Assembly (NCBI RefSeq): GCF_900141795.1
Contig: NZ_FSRE01000001.1
Coordinates: 496,001-560,000 of the forward strand
Direction of reading: 5' to 3'
Source: Sulfurivirga caldicuralii
Lineage (GTDB): Bacteria > Pseudomonadota > Gammaproteobacteria > Thiomicrospirales > Thiomicrospiraceae
Length of the DNA: 64,000 nt
The position numbers were made by a program, and so were the translations under genes. This document shows, piece after piece, positions 48,059-57,591 of this stretch. The notes under the pieces were generated by a model that was not told the origin of the DNA, did not search any database, and was given only the letters and a program-made list of their open reading frames with translations. The number at the start of each line of letters is the position of its first letter. Positions within the stretch are counted from its first letter, which is position 1.

Positions 48059-51000
48059 ATGCCTAAAAGAACAGATATCGAAAGCATTCTCATCATCGGT
48101 GCCGGCCCCATTATCATCGGCCAGGCGTGTGAATTCGACTACTCGGGGGTCCAGGCGGTCAAGGCCCTCAAGGAGGAGGGGTACAGGGTCATTCTGGTCA
48201 ACTCCAACCCGGCCACCATCATGACCGACCCGGATCTGGCGGATGCCACCTATATCGAGCCCATCGAGTGGCGTACCATTGAAAAGATCATCGAGAAGGA
48301 GCGTCCGGATGCGATCCTGCCCACCATGGGGGGGCAGACTGCGCTCAACACGGCGTTGGATCTGGCACGCCACGGTGTGCTGGAAAAGTACGGCGTGGAG
48401 CTGATCGGTGCCAATGAAGACGCCATCGACAAGGCGGAAAACCGCGACCGCTTCCGCGCTGCGATGCAGAAAATCGGCCTGGACATGCCCAAGTCTGCCG
48501 TGGCCCACTCCATGGAAGAGGCGTGGGCCATTCTGGACGAGGTGGGCTTTCCGGCCATTATCCGTCCATCGTTCACCCTGGGCGGTTCCGGCGGTGGCAT
48601 TGCCTATAACCGGGATGAATTCGAGCAGATCTGCAAGTTCGGTCTGGACCTGTCGCCCACGAATGAGCTGCTGATCGAAGAGTCCATCATCGGCTGGAAA
48701 GAGTACGAGATGGAGGTGATTCGCGACAGGAACGACAACGCGATCATTGTCTGCTCCATCGAAAACCTCGATCCCATGGGCGTGCATACCGGTGATTCCA
48801 TTACGGTCGCGCCGGCGCAGACCCTGACCGACAAGGAATACCAGATCATGCGTAACGCCTCGCTGGCCGTGCTGCGCGAAATCGGGGTGGAGACTGGCGG
48901 TTCCAATGTGCAGTTTGCGGTCAATCCGGAAACCGGGCGCATGATCATTATCGAAATGAACCCGCGCGTCTCGCGTTCCTCTGCACTGGCATCCAAGGCA
49001 ACCGGCTTCCCCATCGCCAAGGTGGCGGCCAAGCTGGCAGTGGGCTATACGTTGGACGAGCTCAAGAACGACATTACCGGCGGGGCCACACCGGCCTCGT
49101 TCGAGCCCACCATCGACTATGTGGTCACCAAGATTCCGCGCTTTACCTTCGAGAAGTTCCCGCAGGCGGAGCCGCGCCTGTCCACACAGATGAAGTCCGT
49201 GGGCGAAGTCATGGCCATGGGGCGCAACTTCCAGGAGTCCCTGCAGAAGGCGATTCGGGGTCTGGAAACGGGCCGCACGGGCCTCAATGAAATGCTGGAT
49301 CTGAATACGCTGGATGAAAAGGAGGTGCGCGACACCCTGCGTGCCGAGCTGCGTCATCCGGGACCGGATCGTCTCTGGTATGTGGCCGATGCCTTCCGCG
49401 CCGGCTGGACGCTGGAAGAAGTGCATGACGCCTGCGATATCGATCCATGGTTCCTGGCCCAGATTCAGGAGCTGGTGCGCATGGAAGATGAACTCAGGCA
49501 GTTGGGGCTGGACGGTTTGGATGCAGGCACCCTGCGCCGCTACAAGCAGAAGGGCTTTTCCGATGCGCGCATTGCTGAACTGCTGGGGGTGTCGGAAAAG
49601 AGCATCCGCAAGCTGCGTCACATGCTGGACATCCGTCCCGTGTACAAACGCGTGGATACCTGTGCGGCCGAGTTTGCCACCAAGACGGCCTACATGTATT
49701 CGTCCTATGACGAGGAGTGCGAGGCAGAACCCTCTGAGCGGAAAAAGATCATGGTGCTGGGCGGCGGGCCGAACCGGATCGGTCAGGGCATCGAGTTCGA
49801 CTACTGCTGTGTGCATGCCGCCTTTGCCCTGAGCGAGGATGGCTATGAAACCATTATGGTCAACTGTAATCCTGAAACCGTTTCCACCGACTACGACACC
49901 TCCGACCGTCTCTATTTCGAGCCGCTGACACTGGAGGACGTGCTGGAAATCGTCGAGGTGGAGAAGCCGGACGGCGTCATCGTGCAGTACGGCGGCCAGA
50001 CGCCGCTCAAACTGGCGCGGGATCTGGAAGCTGCGGGCGTGCCCATTATCGGCACCACGCCGGAATCCATCGACCTGGCGGAAGACCGCGAGCGCTTCCA
50101 GCAGCTGTTGCATCGGCTGGATCTGAAGCAGCCACCCAACCGTACCGCTCGCAGTGAGGAAGAGGCGCTGGCGCTGGCCAAGGAGATCGGTTATCCGCTG
50201 GTGGTGCGTCCCTCCTATGTGCTGGGCGGGCGCGCCATGGAAATCGTTTACACCGAGAAGGATCTCGAGCGCTACATGCGCGAGGCGGTCAAGGTATCCA
50301 ACGATTCGCCTGTCCTGCTGGATCGCTTCCTGGATGATGCGGTGGAAGTGGATGTGGATGCCGTAAGCGATGGCGAACAGGTTGTCATTGGTGGCATCAT
50401 GGAGCACATCGAACAGGCCGGCATTCACTCCGGTGACTCCGCCTGTTCCCTGCCGCCATACAGCATCCGTCCCGAGCTGCAGGATCGCATCCGCGAGCAG
50501 GTGGAGAAGATGGCAAAAGCACTCAATGTAGTGGGCCTGATGAATACCCAGTTCGCCATCAAGGAGGATGAAATTTTCGTGCTGGAAGTCAACCCGCGGG
50601 CGTCGCGCACGGTGCCGTTCGTCTCCAAAGCCATCGGCCATCCGCTGGCGAAGATCGCCGCCCGCTGCATGGTTGGTCAGACGCTGGCGCAACAGCAGTT
50701 TGAACGCGAGATCGTGCCCAGGCACTACTCGGTCAAGGAAGCGGTGTTCCCGTTCATCAAGTTCCTCGGCGTGGACCCCATTCTCGGCCCGGAGATGAAG
50801 TCCACCGGCGAGGTAATGGGCATCGGGGAAACCTTCCCGCAGGCGTATGCCAAGGCCGAGATGGCGGCCGGTACGGTACTGCCGCGCAGTGGCACGGCTT
50901 TCCTGTCCGTGCGCAAGGCGGACCGCGAAAAGGCGACCGAGCTGGCCCGCAGGCTGATCGAGCGCGGCTTCCGTCTGGTGGCCACGCGTGGCACCGCCGC

Positions 51001-51274
51001 GGCGCTGAAAGAGGCGGGGATCGAAGTGGACGTGGTCAACAAGGTCACCGAAGGGCGTCCCAATATTGTTGACCTGATCAAGAATGGCGAGATTGATCTG
51101 ATCGTGAACACCTCAGATGGTTCGGTCAGCATCAAGGACTCGGCGGACATTCGCCGCGAAGCCCTGATGCACAAGGTGTGCTACACCACCACCATCGCCG
51201 GTGCTTTTGCCATGGTGGCTGCCATGGACTATCTGGATCCGCAGCCGGTGTATCGCCTGCAGGATTTGCAGTAA
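48059..51274 (+). CDS. carB: Carbamoyl-phosphate synthase large subunit
   Basis: Makes carbamoyl phosphate from bicarbonate, ATP and ammonia for arginine and pyrimidines. The 1071-residue product is an internal duplication of two ATP-grasp modules: [22 protein letters not shown] in the first half and [23 protein letters not shown] in the second. Each is followed by the [11 protein letters not shown] or [11 protein letters not shown] loop. The C terminus is the MGS-like allosteric domain. It lies 8 nt after carA. The very long antisense frame opposite it is a coding shadow. Confidence 0.97.
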   Translation: MPKRTDIESILIIGAGPIIIGQACEFDYSGVQAVKALKEEGYRVILVNSNPATIMTDPDLADATYIEPIEWRTIEKIIEKERPDAILPTMGGQTALNTALDLARHGVLEKYGVELIGANEDAIDKAENRDRFRAAMQKIGLDMPKSAVAHSMEEAWAILDEVGFPAIIRPSFTLGGSGGGIAYNRDEFEQICKFGLDLSPTNELLIEESIIGWKEYEMEVIRDRNDNAIIVCSIENLDPMGVHTGDSITVAPAQTLTDKEYQIMRNASLAVLREIGVETGGSNVQFAVNPETGRMIIIEMNPRVSRSSALASKATGFPIAKVAAKLAVGYTLDELKNDITGGATPASFEPTIDYVVTKIPRFTFEKFPQAEPRLSTQMKSVGEVMAMGRNFQESLQKAIRGLETGRTGLNEMLDLNTLDEKEVRDTLRAELRHPGPDRLWYVADAFRAGWTLEEVHDACDIDPWFLAQIQELVRMEDELRQLGLDGLDAGTLRRYKQKGFSDARIAELLGVSEKSIRKLRHMLDIRPVYKRVDTCAAEFATKTAYMYSSYDEECEAEPSERKKIMVLGGGPNRIGQGIEFDYCCVHAAFALSEDGYETIMVNCNPETVSTDYDTSDRLYFEPLTLEDVLEIVEVEKPDGVIVQYGGQTPLKLARDLEAAGVPIIGTTPESIDLAEDRERFQQLLHRLDLKQPPNRTARSEEEALALAKEIGYPLVVRPSYVLGGRAMEIVYTEKDLERYMREAVKVSNDSPVLLDRFLDDAVEVDVDAVSDGEQVVIGGIMEHIEQAGIHSGDSACSLPPYSIRPELQDRIREQVEKMAKALNVVGLMNTQFAIKEDEIFVLEVNPRASRTVPFVSKAIGHPLAKIAARCMVGQTLAQQQFEREIVPRHYSVKEAVFPFIKFLGVDPILGPEMKSTGEVMGIGETFPQAYAKAEMAAGTVLPRSGTAFLSVRKADREKATELARRLIERGFRLVATRGTAAALKEAGIEVDVVNKVTEGRPNIVDLIKNGEIDLIVNTSDGSVSIKDSADIRREALMHKVCYTTTIAGAFAMVAAMDYLDPQPVYRLQDLQ

Positions 51275-51298
51275 AATTCCATTAAATCCATTGATGTC

Positions 51299-51332
51299 CG
51301 CACGCCCCGCTTCTGCGGGGCGCGTGCGTTTT
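51299..51332 (+). terminator. Intrinsic terminator after carB
   Basis: The stem GCCCCGC/GCGGGGC around loop TTCT is extended by CGCA/TGCG and followed by TTTT. It lies 24 nt before the greA start, so greA transcription depends on read-through or a promoter overlapping this region. Confidence 0.8.
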
Positions 51333-51355
51333 GGCTACATGAACAGGAGATTTGC

Positions 51356-51832
51356 ATGAACCGACATCCCATGACCAAGGAAGGCGCCGACAAGCTCAAG
51401 GAAGAGCTGCGCCGCCTCAAGCAGGAAGAGCGTCCCCGTATTGCCGAAGCGATTGCCGAGGCGCGTGAGCACGGCGACTTGAAGGAAAACGCCGAGTATC
51501 ATGCCGCCCGCGAACAGCAGGGCATGATCGAAGCGCGTATCCGTCAGATCGAAGGCATTCTCTCCAATGCGCAGATCATTGACGTCACTCAGCTGAATGC
51601 GAACGGCAAGGTGGTGTTCGGCGCCACCGTGCATCTGCTCAATCTGGATACGGACGAAGAAGTCGTGTACAAGATCGTGGGCGACGAGGAGGCCGATTTG
51701 GCCCACGGCAAGATCTCCGTCAGTTCGCCCATTGCCCGTGCCCTGATCGGCAAGGAAGAAGGGGACGAAGTGACGGTTGAAGCGCCGGGCGGCAATATCG
51801 ACTACGAGATCGTCAAGGTTGAATACATCTGA
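51356..51832 (+). CDS. greA: Transcription elongation factor GreA
   Basis: Rescues backtracked RNA polymerase by stimulating transcript cleavage. The 158-residue product has the N-terminal coiled coil with the acidic tip ([20 protein letters not shown]) and the C-terminal FKBP-like domain ending [15 protein letters not shown]. Binding site AGGAGA. carB-greA adjacency is typical of pseudomonad-like gammaproteobacteria. Confidence 0.97.
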   Translation: MNRHPMTKEGADKLKEELRRLKQEERPRIAEAIAEAREHGDLKENAEYHAAREQQGMIEARIRQIEGILSNAQIIDVTQLNANGKVVFGATVHLLNLDTDEEVVYKIVGDEEADLAHGKISVSSPIARALIGKEEGDEVTVEAPGGNIDYEIVKVEYI

Positions 51833-52259
51833 GCTGCGGCGGCGCGTTGCCGCCCTGTCCTTGTGGTTCAGTGCGCTGGTTGCCCAGGCAGTTATTGGCT
51901 ATGTGGTCGCGCCCGTGCTGTTTACGCAGTTGGACAAGAAGACGGCCGGCCACATTGCCGGGATTCTGCTTAATGGCGTCGAGATCAGTGCGGTGGTGCT
52001 GGTGGTCGCAGGTTTGCTGCTGTGGCGGCAGCGGGTAGTTGCCTGGCTGGCATTGGCCTTCGTTCTGTTGCAGGGGGTGCAGTTACTGTATCTCAACCCC
52101 GCCATGGCGGCCCTGAAGCATGCGGGTGCCGCTGAGTCCCAGCAATTCATGATGTTGCATGGCGTTTCTCACGCGCTCTATCTGGCAGGGATTCTGCTGC
52201 TGGCCGGGCTTGTCGCAATGAGCTGGCGGTCGCTTGCGGGCAGTGCAGCAAAAGCATAA
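51819..52259 (+). CDS. DUF4149 membrane protein
   Basis: A small inner-membrane protein (146 residues if started at TTG 51819) with four hydrophobic segments and the DUF4149 pattern ([33 protein letters not shown]). This gene normally follows greA in related bacteria, and function is unknown. The start is uncertain: TTG at 51819, overlapping the greA end with AAGG just upstream, or an ATG at 51777 further inside greA. After it the usual yhbY-rlmE-ftsH genes are missing from the window. Confidence 0.8.
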   Translation: MNTSELRRRVAALSLWFSALVAQAVIGYVVAPVLFTQLDKKTAGHIAGILLNGVEISAVVLVVAGLLLWRQRVVAWLALAFVLLQGVQLLYLNPAMAALKHAGAAESQQFMMLHGVSHALYLAGILLLAGLVAMSWRSLAGSAAKA

Positions 52260-52383
52260 ATTCTGCTTATAAGTGTTTAATGATTTTTGAATATTCTATT
52301 GGTTGCAATCGCCATTCAAAAGGCGGACAATTAGGCAGACACGGTTTAGGCGCACATTCAACCCCAACGAATTGGAGAGCTAC

Positions 52384-52821
52384 ATGAAAAAGCTGACCCT
52401 TAAAGCCCTGTTTGCAGCGGCTTTCGCACTGGCTGCCGCCAATGCTCAGGCTGGTGCCTCAGTTTACGATCAGTGCCTGCAGGATGGCGAGAAGCTGATC
52501 GAAGCGGCCAAGAAAGAAGGTCGCAAGGCATATGAAAACGTCGAGCAGGCCACTACGCTGGAGCAGTGCAAGGCCGAGCTGACCAAGATGGAAGAAGCCG
52601 CGATGAAGCGTGCAGGCGTTGATCCCAAGGCCAACACCAAGAACCCCTACGTATACATGACCGGCGAAGAGCGCGTGAAGTGGTCCAAGCTGTGGGAGGC
52701 GGTTGATGCCAAGCAGGGTCGCGGTGTGCGCTATCTGCAGAACGCCTGGTACGGCGGTGATCCGGGCAAGCGTCTGGACGAAATGGAAAAGACTGGCAAG
52801 ATTCCTGAGAACTGGCGTTAA
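52384..52821 (+). CDS. Unknown secreted protein
   Basis: A 145-residue protein with a clear signal peptide (MKKLTLKALFAAAFALAAAN, cleavage near AQA-GA). It has a mature domain rich in Lys and Glu helices and two Cys (YDQCLQDGEK, EQCKAELTK) that could form a disulfide. The C-terminal half reads NPYVYMTGEERVKWSKLW and YGGDPGKRLDEMEKTGKIP. No family is recognised. The ATG at 52384 follows GAGAGC. It stands alone, closed by a strong terminator, suggesting its own promoter in the AT-rich gap at 52260-52383. Confidence 0.8.
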   Translation: MKKLTLKALFAAAFALAAANAQAGASVYDQCLQDGEKLIEAAKKEGRKAYENVEQATTLEQCKAELTKMEEAAMKRAGVDPKANTKNPYVYMTGEERVKWSKLWEAVDAKQGRGVRYLQNAWYGGDPGKRLDEMEKTGKIPENWR

Positions 52822-52844
52822 GCACTCCAGGAAACATGCTTGAT

Positions 52845-52869
52845 AAGCCGGGCCCTGCCCGGCTTTTTT
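52845..52869 (+). terminator. Intrinsic terminator after the secreted protein gene
   Basis: AGCCGGGC, loop CCT, GCCCGGCT followed by T6. Confidence 0.92.
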
Positions 52870-52882
52870 GTTGAGGATTGCG

Positions 52883-53701
52883 ATGCAAAATCTTTTTGAA
52901 GCCACCTACGATTGCCTGATGTGCTCGGATCTGGACGAGAAGGTCAGCCGTTTGTCTGCGCTGCAGCAGGCCTGGACCGAGGATCGGTTGCGCCTTGGGC
53001 CGTTGGACGAGGTGGTGCGTATCCCGGATCCGGGGCGGCCATCCAGACCCGAGCTGGTGCCACCACGCAAGCTCCCGAAACGTCGGCTGGGTTCGCGGGA
53101 AGGCCACGCTGCACTCATGCATGCCATTGCCCATATCGAGTTCAATGCCGTCAATCTGGCGCTGGATGCGGTCTATCGCTTTCAGGACATGCCGCGGGAC
53201 TACTATTTCGAGTGGCTTGGTGTGGCCTGCGAAGAGGCCTACCACTTTCAGATTGTGCGCGAACATCTCAATCGCCTGGGCTACGAATATGGCGACTTTC
53301 CCGCTCACAATGGCCTGTGGGTCACCACCTACGAAACCGATCACGACCCGCTGGTACGCATGGCCATGGTGCCGCGTACGCTGGAAGCGCGCGGGCTGGA
53401 CGTCACACCGGGCATGATGGCCAAGCTGCGTGCCATTGGCGATAAACGTGGGGTGGAGATCCTCAAGATTTTGCTGCGAGACGAGGTGGGCCACGTGGCG
53501 GTGGGCACCCGCTGGTTCCGCTACCTGTGCGAGCAGCGTGGTCTGCAACCGTTCCCAACCTTTCAGTCCATCGTGGAAACCTATTTCAATGGCAATCTGG
53601 CCGGGCCATTCAACTACGAAGCCCGCCGTGAAGCCGGCTTCAGCGAGGACGAAATCGAATGGCTGAAACGCATCGAGCAGGAGAGTCTGGCGCAGGCCTG
53701 A
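52883..53701 (+). CDS. DUF455 ferritin-like protein
   Basis: A 272-residue helical protein with di-iron type motifs: Glu in AHIEFNAVN, E-x2-H in CEEAYHFQI and E-x2-H in RDEVGHVAVG. This pattern fits the ferritin-like DUF455 family (distant from the tRNA hydroxylase MiaE). The reaction is unknown. The ATG at 52883 has GAGG 7 nt upstream. Its 3' end overlaps the following methyltransferase gene by 43 nt, indicating coupled expression. Confidence 0.88.
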   Translation: MQNLFEATYDCLMCSDLDEKVSRLSALQQAWTEDRLRLGPLDEVVRIPDPGRPSRPELVPPRKLPKRRLGSREGHAALMHAIAHIEFNAVNLALDAVYRFQDMPRDYYFEWLGVACEEAYHFQIVREHLNRLGYEYGDFPAHNGLWVTTYETDHDPLVRMAMVPRTLEARGLDVTPGMMAKLRAIGDKRGVEILKILLRDEVGHVAVGTRWFRYLCEQRGLQPFPTFQSIVETYFNGNLAGPFNYEARREAGFSEDEIEWLKRIEQESLAQA

Positions 53702-54306
53702 ACCCGGTTGACCGAGCGCGTATCATTACGCGTCATGCGGCGGCGCTGGAACGGCACGGCTATCGACCGCAGGCGCTGTTCTGGCAGGAGCGGGGCGTTC
53801 AGATCGCGCGCTTTGGCGTCATCGCTGACGCGATGCTGTCAGCACCCGCCTCGCTACTGGATGTGGGCTGCGGCTTTGGGGATTTTTATGCCTGGCTGCA
53901 CGAGCACGGCATGACACCGGATTTCACCGGGATAGATCTATCGCCGGACATGATCTTTGCCGCGCGCAGTCGTTTTCCGCAGGCGCAGTGGCTGGAAGGG
54001 GAGTTGCTCACCGTGGCCTTGCCGGAGGCGGGCTATGAGGTGGTGACGCTCTCGGGCGCGCTTAACGAGCCGATTGCTGATGCAGATGCCTATGCTCAGG
54101 CGGTCATTGCACGCATGTGGGCGCTAGCACGCCGGCAGGTGATCTTCAATATGCTCGACAACCGCAACGACGAAGTGGCCCGCTCACCCTTTCTGCACGG
54201 GCGGGTGCCGGAAACCGTTGAGCGCTGGTGTCGGCGCCACACTGCCAATGTGCGTGTGATTGAAGGGTATTTGCCTAATGATTTCACCGTGGTGATGGGG
54301 AAATAG
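53659..54306 (+). CDS. Class I SAM-dependent methyltransferase
   Basis: A 215-residue protein with the SAM-binding motif I SLLDVGCGFGDFYAWL, an acidic residue in motif II (FTGIDLSPDM) and a motif IV-like VVTLSGALNEP. The substrate is unknown. It overlaps the DUF455 gene by 43 nt and lies 1 nt before the ROK kinase gene, so it is part of a four-gene unit (DUF455, methyltransferase, kinase, thioredoxin-like). Confidence 0.88.
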   Translation: MAETHRAGESGAGLNPVDRARIITRHAAALERHGYRPQALFWQERGVQIARFGVIADAMLSAPASLLDVGCGFGDFYAWLHEHGMTPDFTGIDLSPDMIFAARSRFPQAQWLEGELLTVALPEAGYEVVTLSGALNEPIADADAYAQAVIARMWALARRQVIFNMLDNRNDEVARSPFLHGRVPETVERWCRRHTANVRVIEGYLPNDFTVVMGK

Positions 54307-54307
54307 C

Positions 54308-55222
54308 ATGCTGCATCTCGGTATTGATCTGGGCGGCACCAAAACGGAACTGATTGCGCTGAATGCCCAGGGCAGAGAGCTGTATCGGGAGCGGCGTCCT
54401 ACGCCACAGGGCGACTATGCTGCAACGGTGGCGAATATCGTTGCCATGGTGCGCGACGCCGAAGTCAGCCTCGGCGAGCAGGGGACGCTGGGGCTGGGCA
54501 TTCCCGGCGCGCTGTCGCGCAGAACGGGGCGGGTAAAAAATGCCAATTCCACCTGGCTGATCGGTGAGGATCTGCAGGGTGATCTCGAACGCGATCTGGC
54601 GCGCCCAGTGCGCATTGAAAACGATGCCAACTGCTTTGCCCTGTCTGAAGCCACGGATGGAGGGGGTGCTGGTGCCGAGAGCGTATTCGGTGTGATTATC
54701 GGCACCGGCTGCGGCGGCGGGCTGGTGTATCGCGGGCAGATCATTACCGGCATCAATGCCATTGGCGGCGAGTGGGGACACAATCCACTGCCGTGGGCGG
54801 CACTTGAGGATGAACCCATGCCCTGCTACTGCGGTCAGCAGGGCTGCATCGAAACTTTTCTGTCGGGGCCAGGCATGGCACGGCATTTTGAGAGAACAAG
54901 CGGACAGGCGCTGACCGCGAAAGAGATTGCAGCGCGCGCTCGGCAGGGCGATGCGCCCGCGCAGGCGCATCTGGAGCGCTATGCGACCTGGCTGGCCAAG
55001 GGGCTGGCGTCGGTCATCAATGTATTTGATCCGGCGGTCATCGTGCTCGGTGGTGGCCTGTCGAATATCCCCATGCTGTATGCGCGTGTGCCACAATTGT
55101 GGGCACGCTGGGTGTTCAGCGACAGCGTGGAAACCCGCCTGGTGCCGCCACAATATGGCGACAGCAGCGGAGTGCGCGGCGCGGCCTGGCTGGGCGCCGC
55201 ATCGGAAGGAGGGAAAGATTGA
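54308..55222 (+). CDS. mak: Fructokinase, ROK family (Mak-like)
   Basis: A 304-residue sugar kinase with phosphate motif GIDLGGTKTELIALNAQG, NANSTWLIG, the catalytic region ENDANCFALSEA, IIGTGCGGG, and the ROK zinc motif GHNPLPW...CYCGQQGCIETFLSG. It resembles E. coli Mak along its whole length, ending HGDSSGVRGAAWLG-like (YGDSSGVRGAAWLG). It therefore probably phosphorylates fructose, but another hexose is possible. It overlaps the next gene by 1 nt. Confidence 0.9.
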   Translation: MLHLGIDLGGTKTELIALNAQGRELYRERRPTPQGDYAATVANIVAMVRDAEVSLGEQGTLGLGIPGALSRRTGRVKNANSTWLIGEDLQGDLERDLARPVRIENDANCFALSEATDGGGAGAESVFGVIIGTGCGGGLVYRGQIITGINAIGGEWGHNPLPWAALEDEPMPCYCGQQGCIETFLSGPGMARHFERTSGQALTAKEIAARARQGDAPAQAHLERYATWLAKGLASVINVFDPAVIVLGGGLSNIPMLYARVPQLWARWVFSDSVETRLVPPQYGDSSGVRGAAWLGAASEGGKD

Positions 55223-55533
55223 TGGATTTGCAGAACAGGGTTCGGGAAAGCGATGCCGTGCTGGTACTGTTTGGCGGGGCGCATTGCAATGTCTGTCAGG
55301 TGATCAAGCCGAAGATTGCCGAGTTGCTGGAAAACGCGTTTCCCCGCGTGGAAATGGTCTATGTGGACTGCGAGGCGGAACGGGATCTGTGTGCACAGGA
55401 AGGCGTCTTCAGCCTGCCGGTGGTGCGTATCTACTTTGGCGGACAGCGTATCGGTGAATGGGTACGCACCTTCAGCCTGGGGCAGCTGCGCGAAGCCATG
55501 CAGCGTCCCTACGCGCTCTTTTTCGATGAATAA
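55222..55533 (+). CDS. Thioredoxin-like protein with CNVC active site
   Basis: A 103-residue single-domain thioredoxin fold with Cys22-Asn-Val-Cys25 (GGAHCNVCQVIKPKI) in place of CGPC and the cis-Pro segment GVFSLPVVRIYF. The altered dipeptide between the cysteines should shift redox potential. The partner is unknown. GGAGGG precedes the ATG, which overlaps the mak stop (TGATG). It is the last gene of the unit; two inverted repeat copies follow it. Confidence 0.88.
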   Translation: MDLQNRVRESDAVLVLFGGAHCNVCQVIKPKIAELLENAFPRVEMVYVDCEAERDLCAQEGVFSLPVVRIYFGGQRIGEWVRTFSLGQLREAMQRPYALFFDE

Positions 55534-55556
55534 GGGCTGAAACAGCCCCAATGGAA

Positions 55557-55578
55557 GGGGGTCCCCGACTTTTTTCAA
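55557..55578 (-). repeat. Dispersed 20-bp repeat, copy 6 (left arm of inverted pair)
   Basis: The plus strand reads GGGGGTCCCCGACTTTTTTC, inverted with respect to copy 7 only 19 nt away. Both arms together form a hairpin of about 20 bp. Confidence 0.85.
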
Positions 55579-55597
55579 CCGACAAATTTTCGGCCGC

Positions 55598-55618
55598 TGA
55601 AAAAGTCGGGGACCCCCC
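55598..55618 (+). repeat. Dispersed 20-bp repeat, copy 7 (right arm of inverted pair)
   Basis: TGAAAAAGTCGGGGACCCCC plus one C, paired with copy 6. It ends 7 nt before the MITE-like copy D. Confidence 0.85.
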
Positions 55619-55625
55619 TGTGTTA

Positions 55626-55896
55626 GGCACCTCCGCAAACCGCTGAATGCGCTCGCGTTGCAGGCGCGATGGCAACAGAAATAGGGCGCGTGTCACAGGG
55701 TTTGGCGGGTTCAAATCCAATACGAGCAACGCAGTAAAGGCTGCCATCCCGCCAGCAACCCACAGGGGCAGGGCGATTTTGGCTCAATGCTGCGTTGCAC
55801 CTCACTGGCATGGAATGATCATGCCACGTTCGCTGCGCCTTGGCTTGAACCAAAATTGCCACTGTCGCGACCGTTCAGAGGTTTTGCGGAGGTGCC
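55626..55896 (+). mobile_element. MITE-like element, copy D
   Basis: 271 bp, the same length as copy A and in the same orientation. The left end GGCACCTCCGCAAACCGCTG matches the inverted right end GGCACCTCCGCAAAACCTCT apart from small changes. Conserved inner blocks are CTGCCATCCCGCC and CATGCCACGTTCG. Together with copies 6 and 7 of the short repeat it fills the 421-bp gap between two converging genes. Confidence 0.78.
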
Positions 55897-55954
55897 TTGG
55901 CGTTTTTATGCCTCTGCCTGGAACGACGGTAGGGATCGTTCCGGCCCCCCGGTA

Positions 55955-56731
55955 TCAATCCAGATGCTTGCGGGCAATCTCTCGCAGGGTGGGAACTTCC
56001 AGTCCGGCTTCGTCCGCGTGCAGCAGCGCACGGCGCAGCCGGGCAGGTGCGGAGCGACCCTTGCACTTGTGCGCGGGATCACCGTCAAAGGCGTCGAGCA
56101 TGCCTGCCATCAGGGCAGGGCGATCCAGTTCGTGGCCCACCAGCCACGCCTGAATATCCATCACGTCGTGGGCGACCGCGTCCATCAGATCCGGATGCTC
56201 GTGGCGCAGTTCATCCACGGTAGCCCCATCGGGCAGTTCCAGACCGGCGATATTGGTGGTGAGAATGTAGAGGTTCTTGCGCACCAGTTCGTATTCCAGC
56301 GCGTCCATGTCATCCACTTCGTAGCTGGGAATGTCCAGCGAGGCAAGCGCATCGCGCACCAGCTGCGCGTGGGGGCCATAGACGGGTGATGGCAGTACCA
56401 CCTTGCTGTCCATGCCCTTTTTCTTTTCGAACCACACGGAAATGACCGTGGGGTTGTCGATGGCGTGCGCCTGCCAGTCGCGTGGCAGCAGCTCATTCTG
56501 CAACAGAATGACGCGGTCTTTCCACGCTTCCGGCAGGGCTTCCAGGGTGGGGTGCAGATCGGTTTCGCCTACGGCGATCAGCACGGCTTCCGGCTGGGGA
56601 ATCTGTTTCGATTCATCCAGCATGCTCATGTGGCGGGTGATGGGATAGACTGGGTGGCCGGTCTTGAGAAAACCGCGGGCAAACACGCTGCCCAGTTCAC
56701 CGATACCGATCACGACGACGGGTGATTTCAT
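55955..56731 (-). CDS. NAD(P)-binding Rossmann protein of unknown function
   Basis: A 258-residue protein with an N-terminal dinucleotide-binding motif, VVVIGIGELGSVFARGFLKTG, as in ketopantoate reductase and 6-phosphogluconate dehydrogenase relatives. A mostly helical C-terminal half holds LEYELVRKNLYILTTNIAGLE, reminiscent of the helical domain of those enzymes. The substrate cannot be told. The Met at 56731 has GGAGG 8 nt upstream; an earlier ATG adds 12 residues. It is the last of three minus-strand genes (cupin, membrane protein, this one). Confidence 0.75.
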   Translation of the reverse strand: MKSPVVVIGIGELGSVFARGFLKTGHPVYPITRHMSMLDESKQIPQPEAVLIAVGETDLHPTLEALPEAWKDRVILLQNELLPRDWQAHAIDNPTVISVWFEKKKGMDSKVVLPSPVYGPHAQLVRDALASLDIPSYEVDDMDALEYELVRKNLYILTTNIAGLELPDGATVDELRHEHPDLMDAVAHDVMDIQAWLVGHELDRPALMAGMLDAFDGDPAHKCKGRSAPARLRRALLHADEAGLEVPTLREIARKHLD

Positions 56732-56781
56732 GGTATTGCCTCCTTGTTCCTTGTGTCTTTTACGCACTGCGCGTTAGGGAT

Positions 56782-57228
56782 TTATTGCATCAGCCACTGG
56801 AGGGTGCCGATAAGAATGGCCAGGCCCAGCGCCACCAGAACGACGATCAATACCTGGGCCCAGAACACCAGCAGCCCCTTGGCAAAGCCCACACCCTCGG
56901 CATGTTGCTCACAGCGAATCCAATTGCCATAGATGTAGCTGGACACGGTCATGAGAAACAGAAATGCCAGCAGATTGAAAAACGGGTCCACCTGCAGCAT
57001 TTCCACCGTATAGCCGGCCACGAAAACGGCCGTGATGCCGACAACGAACTGCGTGATCAGGCCGGCGACGAATACCAGTAGCACAATCTTGAGCCCCTGT
57101 CCCCAGCCGAGAATACAGCCGGTGACCCAGCGCGCGGCCATTTTCAGCAACAAGGTCACCAGAAAAAGATAGAGCGTAATCGAAACAAGGGCGACCACCA
57201 GCATCGCCGCAGGGCCGGGTCCGTTCAT
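56782..57228 (-). CDS. Unknown four-helix membrane protein
   Basis: A 148-residue protein with hydrophobic segments near residues 8-30, 45-70, 82-100 and 118-145. It resembles a small integral membrane protein with no recognised family. The ATG at 57228 has GGAG 8 nt upstream. It is 15 nt after the cupin gene and about 50 nt before the Rossmann protein gene, so the three are probably one operon. Confidence 0.75.
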   Translation of the reverse strand: MNGPGPAAMLVVALVSITLYLFLVTLLLKMAARWVTGCILGWGQGLKIVLLVFVAGLITQFVVGITAVFVAGYTVEMLQVDPFFNLLAFLFLMTVSSYIYGNWIRCEQHAEGVGFAKGLLVFWAQVLIVVLVALGLAILIGTLQWLMQ

Positions 57229-57243
57229 AACAGGGTCTCCGTA

Positions 57244-57516
57244 TCAGGAAAAGGTGTAGTGTTTGCGAATGGGTTCGTGAATCTCCCAGGTGCAGCGCAT
57301 GCCTTTCGGGAAGGTGACCAGATCGCCCGCTTCAATCTCAACCGGTTCACCGTCTTCGGGGGTGACCGTCACGCGCCCGTCAAGGATATAGCAGGTTTCA
57401 TCAGTGTCGTATTCCCAGGGGAAACTGGAAACTTCCTTTTCCCAGATGGGCCAGTTTTCCACGCCGAGGCGCTGCAGTTCCAGTGTGACCCGGTTCTTGA
57501 TGATCTTGATTTGCAT
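57244..57516 (-). CDS. Cupin domain protein (DUF861 type)
   Basis: A 90-residue single cupin with the DUF861 pattern: WEKEVSSFPWEYDTDETCYIL, DGRVTVTPEDGEPVEI and GDLVTFPKGMRCTWEI. This family has a small beta barrel that may bind metal. Relatives act on ureidoglycine or are uncharacterised, so the substrate is unknown. The start Met at 57516 has AAGGTG upstream; a GTG 12 nt earlier is an alternative. It is divergent from the CBS gene. Confidence 0.85.
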   Translation of the reverse strand: MQIKIIKNRVTLELQRLGVENWPIWEKEVSSFPWEYDTDETCYILDGRVTVTPEDGEPVEIEAGDLVTFPKGMRCTWEIHEPIRKHYTFS

Positions 57517-57591
57517 GGTCTTTTTCACCTTGTTGCCGTTATAGTGAACAGAGTGGCCCGCAAAGGGCGGCGATGTCTGTGGAGATTATAT

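Noticed and set aside
48041-50725. An 894-codon open frame antisense to carB
   Set aside because: It is the codon-position shadow of the strongly coding carB; the product is His/Gln-rich without any family motif.
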